Of a DNA stretch of 29,772 bases, positions 16,902-24,026 are shown piece by piece (the first letter of the stretch is position 1; each line of letters opens with the position of its first letter). This DNA comes from Paracoccaceae bacterium (lineage in GTDB: Bacteria; Pseudomonadota; Alphaproteobacteria; Rhodobacterales; Rhodobacteraceae), in the NCBI GenBank assembly GCA_007128865.1, contig SKWP01000488.1:1-29772 (forward strand). The letters run 5' to 3'. The notes under the pieces were generated by a model. It saw only the letters and a list, made by a program, of their open reading frames with translations. It was not told the DNA's origin and ran no database searches. Position numbers and translations under genes: made by a program.

Positions 16902-17924
16902 TCAACGTCCTCCGGCCATCTGGCGCAGGCGCTGGGCAATCTTGTCCGGGCCGGGAAGCACCGCCTTTTCCAGGCTCAGGGCCGCGGGTATCGGCACATC
17001 CGGGACGGCCAGCCGCTCGACCTGCCGCAGGCCTGTCAGACCGAGCCGTTCGATCACCCGAAGGGTCAGTTCTGCCGAAAGGCCGAAGCTGAGATAGTCT
17101 TCGTCCACCACCAGCAGCCGTCCCGTGCTGGCCGCCGACCGCGCGACGGTATCGGTATCGAGCGGAACGATGCTGCGAAGATCGATCACCTCCACCGATA
17201 TGCCCTCGGCCGCCACTGTCTCGGCCGCCTCGAGCGCGTGCTCGACCGAAAGGCTCAGCGTGGCCAGCGTTACGTCGGTTCCCGGCCGGACCACCGCAGC
17301 CTTTCCCATCGGCACCGTGTAGGCTTCGTCGGGCACTTCGGGATGATGTCGGAAATCCTTGCCCTTTCGCAGCAGCAGATCCTTGTGTTCGATGAATACC
17401 ACCGGATCGTCGCTGCGAAGCGCTTCGGCCATGAGGCCCTTGTGATCATGCGGATTGCAGGGCGCTACGACCTTGATACCGGGAAGATGCGCGAAAAGAC
17501 CCCACAGGCATTGCGAATGCTGCGCCGCAGAGCCGATGCAGCCCCCTGCAGTCTTGAAGACGATCGGCATGCGCTGCCGACCGCCGGACATGTAGGGGAT
17601 CTTGGCGGCAGCATTGTAAACCTGTTCGAGGCAGACGCCGATGAAATCGACGAACATGATTTCAACCAGGGGGCGCATGCCCGCCTGCGCCAGGCCGACG
17701 GCCATTCCCGAAAACGCCATCTCTGCGATCGGGGCATCGACCACCCTGTCGCGGCCAAAGCGGTCCAGAAGCCCCCGGGTCGTCCCGAAAACGCCTCCGG
17801 CGCGGCCGATATCCTCGCCGATGCAGAGGATGCTCGGGTCGCGTTCCATTTCGAGCGCAATTGCCTCTGCGATGGTCGCCGGCAGCGGCATCGCACGTCG
17901 GTCATTCGCGAGCCTGTTATTCAT
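16902..17924 (-). CDS. Thiamine-diphosphate-dependent 2-oxoacid/acetoin dehydrogenase E1 component, beta subunit
   Basis: A 340-residue E1 beta subunit. Diagnostic segments: EAIALEMERDPSILCIGEDI, the VVDAPIAEMAFSGMAVGLAQ helix containing the Glu that activates thiamine diphosphate, MRPLVEIMFVDFIGVCLEQV, AAQHSQCLWGLFAHLPGIKV, VAPCNPHDHKGLMAEALRSD and the C-terminal transketolase domain with VEVIDLRSIVPLDTDTV. Length and order match E1 beta of pyruvate, branched-chain 2-oxoacid and acetoin dehydrogenases. Its ATG overlaps the E1 alpha stop (ATGA), as expected for an alpha2beta2 enzyme made in equal amounts. No E2 or E3 gene is present in the window. Confidence 0.93.
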   Translation of the reverse strand: MNNRLANDRRAMPLPATIAEAIALEMERDPSILCIGEDIGRAGGVFGTTRGLLDRFGRDRVVDAPIAEMAFSGMAVGLAQAGMRPLVEIMFVDFIGVCLEQVYNAAAKIPYMSGGRQRMPIVFKTAGGCIGSAAQHSQCLWGLFAHLPGIKVVAPCNPHDHKGLMAEALRSDDPVVFIEHKDLLLRKGKDFRHHPEVPDEAYTVPMGKAAVVRPGTDVTLATLSLSVEHALEAAETVAAEGISVEVIDLRSIVPLDTDTVARSAASTGRLLVVDEDYLSFGLSAELTLRVIERLGLTGLRQVERLAVPDVPIPAALSLEKAVLPGPDKIAQRLRQMAGGR

Positions 17925-18919
17925 GCAGGTCTCCCGGCATTATCGGTGAAGACATGATCGAGCGCGCCGGCCGGGTCTGGCATTTCATCCTCCAGCACCT
18001 CGGCAAGCAGGGTCTTCATGCCGGACTTTTCGGCGGCCAGTATCCCGTCGAGAACATCCGGGGATTCGCCCGCGGCCTCGAGTCGGGCGCGGTACAGCGT
18101 CAGCGGATCGAACTGTTCGCGCAGGCGCCGCCGTTCCTCGCGCGGGCGGTAGCCCTCCGGATCCCCTTCGAAATGACCGCGGAACCGGTGGCAGGTCGCC
18201 TCGACGATCACTGGCCCCCGGCCTGCGCGCGCGTGGTCCATGGCCTGCGCGAATACCCGGGCCACAGCGTCAACATCGGTACCATCCACATGCAGACCAA
18301 GCGCGCCGTATGCCGAGGACCGTTCCGCCACCGTTGCGGTCGGTGAAATTTCGGAAAACGGTACTGAAATTGCCAGCGCGTTGTTTTCGACAAGGGCGAC
18401 GAGCGGCAGCCGTCGCGCCCCGGCCATGACCATCGATTCATGAAAACCACCGGTATGAGACCCGCCGTCGCCGGTAACCCCGATGGCGACAGCATCGCCG
18501 CCCTGCATGCCGAATGCGTGCGCGTAGCCCAGCGCCACGGGAAGCGATGCGCCAACGATACCGGTCGCGGAAAAGTTGGTGGCCGGATCGAACGGGTGCA
18601 TGTGCCCCCCGCGACCGCGGCAAAGTCCGGTTTCACGCTCGCATATCTCGGCCAGCAGGGCGCGGGCATCAACGCCCTTTGCCAGGGCATGAAAGTGGTT
18701 GCGATGAGATGATACGACCGCATCCTCGGGCCGCAGTGATTCGGCCATGCCCGCGGCCACCGCTTCCTGCCCGAGGCCCACATGCAGCTCGCCATGGATC
18801 ACGCCGCGGCGCAGGGCATCGAGGCAGGCCTCGTCGAATGCGCGCATCCTTGCCATGCGGCGAAACCGGGCATGCGTGACCGGTTCGCCTGAATTGCCTT
18901 CCGCGTTGGCCCTGATCAT
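17921..18919 (-). CDS. Thiamine-diphosphate-dependent 2-oxoacid/acetoin dehydrogenase E1 component, alpha subunit
   Basis: A 332-residue E1 alpha subunit that binds thiamine diphosphate and Mg. The binding motif starts GDG at 150-152 (GVTGDGGSHTGGFHESMVMA) and ends with NN at 179-180 (LVENNALAIS). Other family segments: LHVGLGQEAVAAGM, SSHRNHFHALAKG, CRGRGGHMHPFD, TGIVGASLPVALGYAHA and HRFRGHFEGDPEGYR. The frame is open to 19078, but the ATG at 18919 gives the usual length and lies downstream of the predicted promoter and operator (18979-19021). It is the first gene of a six-gene leftward operon ending with the HpxZ-like gene and diverges from a GntR regulator. The 2-oxoacid specificity cannot be assigned. 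Confidence 0.92.
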   Translation of the reverse strand: MIRANAEGNSGEPVTHARFRRMARMRAFDEACLDALRRGVIHGELHVGLGQEAVAAGMAESLRPEDAVVSSHRNHFHALAKGVDARALLAEICERETGLCRGRGGHMHPFDPATNFSATGIVGASLPVALGYAHAFGMQGGDAVAIGVTGDGGSHTGGFHESMVMAGARRLPLVALVENNALAISVPFSEISPTATVAERSSAYGALGLHVDGTDVDAVARVFAQAMDHARAGRGPVIVEATCHRFRGHFEGDPEGYRPREERRRLREQFDPLTLYRARLEAAGESPDVLDGILAAEKSGMKTLLAEVLEDEMPDPAGALDHVFTDNAGRPA

Positions 18920-18978
18920 GCCGCGCCCCCGTGGTTCATTGTCATTATTGCCGCGCGGGCAAGGACACCCGTCGGCCA

Positions 18979-18994
18979 GATTGGATACACGTAT
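18979..18994. promoter_or_regulatory. Candidate GntR operator upstream of the E1 alpha operon
   Basis: GATTGGATAC at 18979-18988 is followed by ACGTAT, giving the small inverted repeat ATAC-N2-GTAT (18985-18994). The same 10-mer occurs at 20754-20763 before the VOC gene. On the minus strand the site lies just downstream of the predicted -10 box, where a bound repressor would block transcription. Confidence 0.5.
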
Positions 18995-19021
18995 GCTTAT
19001 TGGGCAGCCGCTGATTGTCAA
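18994..19021 (-). promoter_or_regulatory. Candidate promoter of the E1 alpha operon
   Basis: Read leftward, TTGACA (19021-19016) is a perfect -35 box, followed 16 bases on by TAAGCA (18999-18994) as a weak -10. The E1 alpha ATG is at 18919. The shared GATTGGATAC element begins immediately beyond the -10. Confidence 0.5.
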
Positions 19022-19100
19022 GCGTCCGTTTTGCTGACACTCTTCACACTGCGGCCGAGTGTCCGGATTGGCCGGCAAGCGCGCTTCAGGAGGCAGTGCA

Positions 19101-19766
19101 ATGGCAGTCGAAGGCCAGAAGGGCGAAACCGGTCTCAGCGCTCAGGCCCTGGCCTACAAGCATCTGTCCGACGAGATCCGCAGCGGGCGTTTGCCCGGCG
19201 GCACCCATGTCGCGGCCGAAACCGTAGCCCAGCAGCTTTCCATCAGCAGAATGCCCGTACGCGAGGCGATCCGGCAGCTGGCCAGCGAGGGCTACATGAC
19301 GATGCGCTCCAACCGCGGCGCCATCGTGACCGAACTGGCCCCGCAGGATGTGGCCGAACTGTTCGAGATTCGCGCTGCGCTCGAGGGTTTTGCCGCCGCA
19401 TTGATTGCGGCCCGAATCGATGCCGAGGGTCTTCATGAAGCCGAAATCGCCCTGCAGCGTCTGGAACGGGCACGGTCCGATGTGGACTGGTTCGTCCGGG
19501 CCCATGACCAGTTCCACGATATCTTCCTTCAGTACTGCCCCCGGCCGCGACTGGTTGCCGAAGTGGTACGCTTTCGAACGGCGACCGAACCCTGTCTGAG
19601 GATAAACCTGCGCAACTGCCCGACCGCCCTCGTCAACACGGTTGACGAACACCGCGAGGTGCTGGCCGCAATGGGAAGTGGAGACAGCGCAGCCAGCGAA
19701 GCCTGCATGCGAAGCCACATCCTTCAGGGAATGGGGATAGTCCATCTTCTGGGCAATGTGGCGTGA
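19101..19766 (+). CDS. GntR-family regulator with FCD domain (paralogue 1)
   Basis: A 221-residue FadR-subfamily regulator. The N-terminal winged HTH covers about residues 12-75 (LSAQALAYKHLSDEIRSGRL, then QQLSISRMPVREAIRQLASE and the wing TMRSNRGAIVTEL). The all-helical FCD domain follows, with metal-site candidates Asp and His in FVRAHDQFHDIF, His in DEHREV and His in RSHI. AGGAGG at 19088-19093, 7 bases before the ATG, fixes the start. It diverges from the E1 alpha operon and is the natural candidate to bind the 18979-18994 site. FCD regulators typically respond to small organic acids. It is clearly similar to the minus-strand regulator at 19842-20552. Confidence 0.9.
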   Translation: MAVEGQKGETGLSAQALAYKHLSDEIRSGRLPGGTHVAAETVAQQLSISRMPVREAIRQLASEGYMTMRSNRGAIVTELAPQDVAELFEIRAALEGFAAALIAARIDAEGLHEAEIALQRLERARSDVDWFVRAHDQFHDIFLQYCPRPRLVAEVVRFRTATEPCLRINLRNCPTALVNTVDEHREVLAAMGSGDSAASEACMRSHILQGMGIVHLLGNVA

Positions 19767-19809
19767 CCCGGTCTGCAGCCCCGCCGACTGTGCGCCGGGG
19801 CGCAATGCT

Positions 19810-19836
19810 GCCGTCCGGTTACTTCTGTCAGACGGC
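19810..19836. terminator. Weak hairpin between the convergent GntR genes
   Basis: GCCGTC at 19810-19815 pairs with GACGGC at 19831-19836 across a 15-base loop, within the 75-base gap between converging regulators. A second short stem, GCCCCG/CGGGGC, lies at 19778-19801. Neither has a T-run, so termination is only a suggestion from position. Confidence 0.3.
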
Positions 19837-19841
19837 CAAAA

Positions 19842-20552
19842 CTACCTCTGCACCATCCTGAGCCTGTCGTCGGAGCCCGGCAGCAGGGCTGCCGCGTCCT
19901 GATCGAGGATATGGGCGCGCATGGCTATTTCGGCATGGTCCGGATCGCCCGATGCGATGGCTTCGACCAGTGCCCGGTGTTCGGCCATCGTCATGTCCAT
20001 TGCAGTCGGGCTGTGATGCAGCATCAGCCGCAGCAGCGGCTCGGTGGCATGCTGGATGCGCATGCATTCCGATTTCAGCCGGGTCTTGGGGCAATATTCG
20101 CGAAAGATTGCATGCAGCGCATCATGGGCGGCGATGAAGCGGTCGATGTCCGAAAGCGCTTGTCCCAATGCAAGCAGCCCCCGCCTTGCCCGATCCAGCC
20201 CCGCACCGTCGATGGATAGCGCCGCGTCCCGGGCAACCAGCCCCTCGTAGACTGCGCGCAATTCGAAGAGCTCGGTCACTTCCGCCGGCCCATGGCTGAT
20301 GATGAAAGCTCCGCGATTCGGCCGCAGTTCGATCAGCCCTTCGGTTGCAAGCCTGCGGATGGCATCTCTGACCGGTTGCCGGCTGATACCCAGTTTGCGG
20401 GCCGTCTCTTCGGCGCTCAGGTGCGTTCCGGCCCCAAGCCGCCCCGAACGGATTGCGTCCAGCAGGAACCGATAGGGAATATCGCTTGCCCCTTCCGACG
20501 GCCCGGCTGCATCCGAAGCCCAGCCCGGGTCAACCGCCTTGTCGTGATGCAT
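19842..20552 (-). CDS. GntR-family regulator with FCD domain (paralogue 2)
   Basis: A 236-residue FadR-subfamily regulator. The winged HTH (PYRFLLDAIRSGRLGAGTHL, then ARKLGISRQPVRDAIRRLAT, wing ELRPNRGAFIISHG) is followed by an FCD domain with the same metal-site pattern as paralogue 1: Asp/His in FIAAHDALHAIF, His in AEHRAL and His in RAHIL. Similarity runs the full length, including ATEPLLRLMLHHSPTA against ATEPCLRINLRNCPTA, so the pair probably arose by duplication. The start is uncertain: ATG 20552 is preferred, but a GTG at 20594 would add 14 residues. It diverges from the VOC/GGT/ABC operon and is the natural candidate to control it through the 20753-20776 site. Confidence 0.86.
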   Translation of the reverse strand: MHHDKAVDPGWASDAAGPSEGASDIPYRFLLDAIRSGRLGAGTHLSAEETARKLGISRQPVRDAIRRLATEGLIELRPNRGAFIISHGPAEVTELFELRAVYEGLVARDAALSIDGAGLDRARRGLLALGQALSDIDRFIAAHDALHAIFREYCPKTRLKSECMRIQHATEPLLRLMLHHSPTAMDMTMAEHRALVEAIASGDPDHAEIAMRAHILDQDAAALLPGSDDRLRMVQR

Positions 20553-20721
20553 GCTGTCGATCAACTCTATGCAAGGCCCCTGCCGCGACAACACCCCTTC
20601 TACTGCCCCGAGGCGCTTCCGCCAAGGGTACGGATTTGCCCAGCCGCTGGGCGGCAGTCGGATTCGGCTGCCGGTTCTGCAGGCATTTCCTGTCTGTCTT
20701 CGATCGGCGTTCCGGATGGGC

Positions 20722-20751
20722 TTGACAGAACGACCGCTCCTTGCCTAGCCT
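20722..20751 (+). promoter_or_regulatory. Candidate promoter of the VOC-GGT-ABC operon
   Basis: TTGACA at 20722-20727 is a perfect -35 box. TAGCCT at 20746-20751, 18 bases on, is a modest -10. A start site would fall near 20757-20760, inside the candidate operator and upstream of the VOC ATG at 20786. Confidence 0.5.
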
Positions 20752-20752
20752 A

Positions 20753-20776
20753 GGATTGGATACGATAATTCAATCC
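20753..20776. promoter_or_regulatory. Candidate GntR operator upstream of the VOC gene
   Basis: GGATTG at 20753-20758 and CAATCC at 20771-20776 form an inverted repeat spaced by 12 bases. The left part includes GATTGGATAC (20754-20763), identical to the 10-mer at 18979-18988. It overlaps the predicted start site, which fits repression. Confidence 0.55.
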
Positions 20777-20785
20777 GGGGGCGGT

Positions 20786-21271
20786 ATGGAAGGCACGTCG
20801 GCATTTCCGGCAACAACGGGGCGGGGGCGTCTGCCGACGCTGCTTCATGCATCGCTTTCGGTCTCGGATATCGAAGCCGCGATGCGCTTCTTCATGGATT
20901 GCATGGGTTTCGAGGCCGATCTGCTGGCGGATGACCTGACCGACGAGGTGGCGCGGCTGACCGGCCGCAGCGGTCTGACAGTCCGGCTGGCGATCCTGTC
21001 CCGGCCTCAGGATGGTTGCCGTATCGAGCTCATCGAGTTTCATGACACGAATTCCGTGCCTCATGCTTCTTCCGGCCCGGTGCCGCTGGCCCATGTTGCC
21101 TTTGCGGTGGGCGACCTTGACCAGGAGTTGACGCGCATGACGGCCGCGGGGGCCGCGCCCTTGGGGGAGGTCGTGGCGTTTCCCGAAGGACGTTGCGTCT
21201 ATCTGCGCACTCCCGGCGGTGCAGTGGTCGAGCTCGAGGAACTGCCGCAAGTGCCGGACTCGGCAGGCTGA
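20786..21271 (+). CDS. VOC family (glyoxalase/bleomycin-resistance fold) protein
   Basis: A 161-residue vicinal-oxygen-chelate protein. It has two paired beta-alpha-beta-beta-beta units: LLHASLSVSDIEAAMRFFMD with CMGFEADLL, then VPLAHVAFAVGDLDQELTRM ending in YLRTPGGAVVELEEL. Likely metal ligands are the His of LLHASL, the His of LAHVAF and the last Glu region of VVELEE. The family includes glyoxalase I, epimerases and dioxygenases, so the reaction is not known. The frame is open from 20741, but the ATG at 20786 lies downstream of the predicted promoter and operator and is preferred. It is the first gene of the second transport module, 13 bases before the GGT-like gene. Confidence 0.85.
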   Translation: MEGTSAFPATTGRGRLPTLLHASLSVSDIEAAMRFFMDCMGFEADLLADDLTDEVARLTGRSGLTVRLAILSRPQDGCRIELIEFHDTNSVPHASSGPVPLAHVAFAVGDLDQELTRMTAAGAAPLGEVVAFPEGRCVYLRTPGGAVVELEELPQVPDSAG

Positions 21272-21284
21272 TCGGGGCGACGCA

Positions 21285-23039
21285 ATGGCGACAGAACCCC
21301 GGATAGACCCCGATTCGGCAGGCGGGATGCGCAACGCTTCATCGCCTACACCTTCGGTCTACCCCCCGCCCGAGGCGATGAGGCCGACCCTGGTCGGTCG
21401 GGATCACATGGTCGTGGCGGGCCATCCCCTGGTTGCCCAGATCATGGCCGATGTCATGGCGCGCGGGGGCACTGCGGTCGATGCCGGCATTGCCGGCGGG
21501 TTCGCTTCGGCCGTGATTCAGCCTGACATGTGCAACCTTGGCGGAATCGCGCCGATTCTGGTGCGGCCGGCAGGGTCGGATGTCGTCTGGTCGGTGTCCG
21601 GTGTCGGTGTCTGGGGCCGCGAGGTGACACTCGAAGCTTTCCTGAAGCGTCACGGAGGCGATCTGCCGCTTGGGTCGCCGGCGGCCGTGGTGCCGGCGGC
21701 TGTCGATGCCCTGGTCACGGTTCTGGACAGATTCGGAACATGGTCTTTCGCGGATATCGTTGCGCCTTCCGTGCGGGCCGCTGCCGAAGGCTTTCCGCTC
21801 GATCCCCGAACCGCCACCGCGCTCGAAATCATGGGGCGCAGCTTTGTGCAGTGGGAAAGCTCCCGGTCCATCTACTGGCCGAAGGGTCGCGCGCCCCTGC
21901 CGGGCGAAATGCTGCGCCAGCCTGATCTTGCCCGTACACTCGAGGCGCTGGCCGCGGCAGAGCGTGGGGCGGCGCGGTCGGCCAGGCTGGAATCGGTGCG
22001 CGCCGCATTCTATGACAGCCCGATTGCCGAGCGGCTGGTTGCGTTCAACCGCGACACCGGCGGCTGGCTCGGAAGGGCCGATCTGGCCGAGTTCCGGTGC
22101 GCGGTGGTGCCGGCGCCGAACCTCCGTTTCGGAGACTGGCAGGTCTTTACCAATGATTTCGGGACCCAGGGCCCGATCATGCTGCAAGCGCTCGGCGTGT
22201 TGTCTTCCTTCGATCTGGCCGGGGCGGGCGCAGACAGCGCAGAGGGTTTGCACTGGCTGATCGAAGCCCTCAAGATCGCCTTCGGGGACCGGGAGCGGCA
22301 TTACTGCGATCCCGCCTTCGCCCGGATCGATCTCGACGGGTTGCTTGATCCAGGCTACCTTGCCGCCCGCGCTGCCGAAATCACCGATGTTGCAGCGACA
22401 CGGCAGCCGGGCGCGGGCCCCGGTGCCGCGCGGCCGCGTTTCGATACAACCGCATTGTGCGCGGTCGACCGCGCGGGCAATGCCATAGCGGTCGTGCCCA
22501 GCGATACGCTGGACGGTGGCCCGATCATTCCGGGTCTGGGCCTGATGGCATCCTGCCGCGGTGTGCAAAGCCGCCTGCGCCCGGACGATGTGAATGTTCT
22601 GGCGCCGGGCAAGCGCCCGCGGATCACCCCTGCCGCTGCCCTGGCCTTGCTCCCGGGTACCGACGAGTTCATGACCCTGACCTGTCCGGGGGGCGATGTG
22701 ATCGTGCAGGCGATGGTTCAGGTCTTTCTGAACTGCACCGTTCACGGCATGCAGCCGCAGCCCGCGGTCGAGGCGCCCCGTGTTGCGAGCTTCTCGTTTC
22801 CCAATTCCTTCTACCCCAATCCCGACTTCCCCGGACGCGTCGATGCCGAGGCGCGGTTGCCCCCGGACGTGCGCGCCGATCTCGGGCGCCGGGGCCATCA
22901 GCTTCACCCCTGGCCCGATTTCGAATTCGATGCCGGCGGGGTGCTGCTGGCTGGTCGGGTCGGGCTTGGCGGGGCAGACGGACCAATTCTGGTAGGAGCG
23001 GCGGATCCGCGCCGTTCCGGTTATGGCACAGGACGCTGA
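21285..23039 (+). CDS. Gamma-glutamyltranspeptidase-fold protein (second GGT-like hydrolase)
   Basis: A 584-residue GGT homologue. The N-terminal core VVAGHPLVAQIMADVMARGG followed by TAVDAGIAGGFASAVIQPDM and CNLGGIAPIL is typical. The self-cleavage site is D387-T388-T389-A390 in FDTTALCAVDRAGNAI, so Thr388 is the predicted nucleophile, but the His that normally follows (TTH) is Ala. APGKRP is kept, but the next residues are RITPAAA where classical GGT has LSSMSPT, removing the paired Ser that stabilises the oxyanion; CPGGDVI corresponds to the usual PGGSRI. An extra C-terminal region rich in aromatic and Pro residues (FPNSFYPNPDFPGRVD onward) extends the small subunit. No signal peptide is seen. 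It is distinct from the GGT-like protein at 10048 and precedes the dimethylargininase-like gene by 2 bases. Confidence 0.84.
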   Translation: MATEPRIDPDSAGGMRNASSPTPSVYPPPEAMRPTLVGRDHMVVAGHPLVAQIMADVMARGGTAVDAGIAGGFASAVIQPDMCNLGGIAPILVRPAGSDVVWSVSGVGVWGREVTLEAFLKRHGGDLPLGSPAAVVPAAVDALVTVLDRFGTWSFADIVAPSVRAAAEGFPLDPRTATALEIMGRSFVQWESSRSIYWPKGRAPLPGEMLRQPDLARTLEALAAAERGAARSARLESVRAAFYDSPIAERLVAFNRDTGGWLGRADLAEFRCAVVPAPNLRFGDWQVFTNDFGTQGPIMLQALGVLSSFDLAGAGADSAEGLHWLIEALKIAFGDRERHYCDPAFARIDLDGLLDPGYLAARAAEITDVAATRQPGAGPGAARPRFDTTALCAVDRAGNAIAVVPSDTLDGGPIIPGLGLMASCRGVQSRLRPDDVNVLAPGKRPRITPAAALALLPGTDEFMTLTCPGGDVIVQAMVQVFLNCTVHGMQPQPAVEAPRVASFSFPNSFYPNPDFPGRVDAEARLPPDVRADLGRRGHQLHPWPDFEFDAGGVLLAGRVGLGGADGPILVGAADPRRSGYGTGR

Positions 23040-23041
23040 CA

Positions 23042-23950
23042 ATGACCGACCATGCACGATCAAGGACTGACAGCACTGCCGGCGTGACGCCGCTGTCGAA
23101 ATGGGGCGTGGGGAACGAGACCGGCGTGCTTACCGATGTGCTGCTGTGTCGACCGGAAAGCTACCGGTGGAATCCGGTGAACCGGGCCTCGCGCGAAACC
23201 CTCGCGGCGGGTACGGCGTTTGATCTGAACGCCCTGATGGCACAATATGCGGAATTCGAGGACGCTTTCGATCGCGCCGGGGTCAGGCGACATTACCTGC
23301 GCACCGAACCCCATCTGCCGTACCAGTGCTATACGCGCGACTCCAGCCAGATGACACCCTGGGGTGTTGTGCATCTGATGCTTCAGGCCGAAACGCGCCG
23401 GGGCGAATACGCATCGCTGATCAATTTCTACCGGGAGGCGGGGATTCCGGTCTTCAACTGGGCGACCTGCGGTCGCCTTGAGGGTGGCGATATCCACATG
23501 ATCCGGCCCGGGGTTCTGCTGATCGGGATATCCGGGGTCCGGTCCGATGCCGAGGGTGCGGCACAGTTCGCCGGCTGGTTCGAGGCCCAGGGCTGGGAAG
23601 CCCATGTCACCACCTTCCCGGATCATTTCCTGCATTTCGATACCCTGTTCTCGATGGCGGCGGACGGCCTGGCTGTGGCCTGCAGCGATGTGATCCGCGA
23701 CGACACGCTGGACTGGCTTCGCGCCCAGGGCATCCGGCTCCTGCCCGCTTCCTTCAAGGAAGCGTCGCGGGCGGCAACGAACCTGCTGGCGCTGGGGCGT
23801 GACCGGGTGATCTCGCCGGCAGAGAACACAGACATCAACGCCCGGCTGCGCGCCGAGGGCATCGAGGTGTTCGATCCGAGCTACCGGCTGTTCACCCTTG
23901 GCGGAGGAAGCGTGCGCTGCACCTCGATGGCGCTTAACCGCGAGAAATGA
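23042..23950 (+). CDS. Dimethylarginine dimethylaminohydrolase/arginine deiminase-superfamily protein
   Basis: A 302-residue guanidino-group modifying enzyme of the pentein fold. The active-site set is visible: the YTRDSSQM segment with the substrate-binding Asp, LEGGDIHM with acidic residues, a catalytic His in FLHFDTLFSM (His198), and a nucleophilic Cys close to the C-terminus in GGGSVRCTSMAL (Cys293). A late Cys followed by a short tail is the arrangement in dimethylargininases (DDAH), which release citrulline and methylamines from methylated arginines; arginine deiminases and amidinotransferases share the fold. The start is two bases after the GGT-like stop, so the genes are surely co-transcribed. 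A binding-protein gene follows 76 bases on. The exact substrate is not set by the sequence; a methylarginine or another guanidino compound is plausible. Confidence 0.82.
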   Translation: MTDHARSRTDSTAGVTPLSKWGVGNETGVLTDVLLCRPESYRWNPVNRASRETLAAGTAFDLNALMAQYAEFEDAFDRAGVRRHYLRTEPHLPYQCYTRDSSQMTPWGVVHLMLQAETRRGEYASLINFYREAGIPVFNWATCGRLEGGDIHMIRPGVLLIGISGVRSDAEGAAQFAGWFEAQGWEAHVTTFPDHFLHFDTLFSMAADGLAVACSDVIRDDTLDWLRAQGIRLLPASFKEASRAATNLLALGRDRVISPAENTDINARLRAEGIEVFDPSYRLFTLGGGSVRCTSMALNREK

Positions 23951-24026
23951 CCCAGGCGCTGACGCGGCAATGTGGCCGTCGTCGTTGAATGTAACCAGAA
24001 GACAAACCACGACAGGGAGTCAAACA

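Noticed and set aside
20381..20400. Third possible copy of the CTGATACC-type repeat
   Set aside because: Only the first eight or so bases match, and the site lies inside the conserved recognition helix of the GntR gene, so the match is coincidental.
21339..23063. Minus-strand frame of about 574 codons opposite the second GGT-like gene
   Set aside because: No recognisable motif and biased composition; the plus-strand GGT fold is clear.
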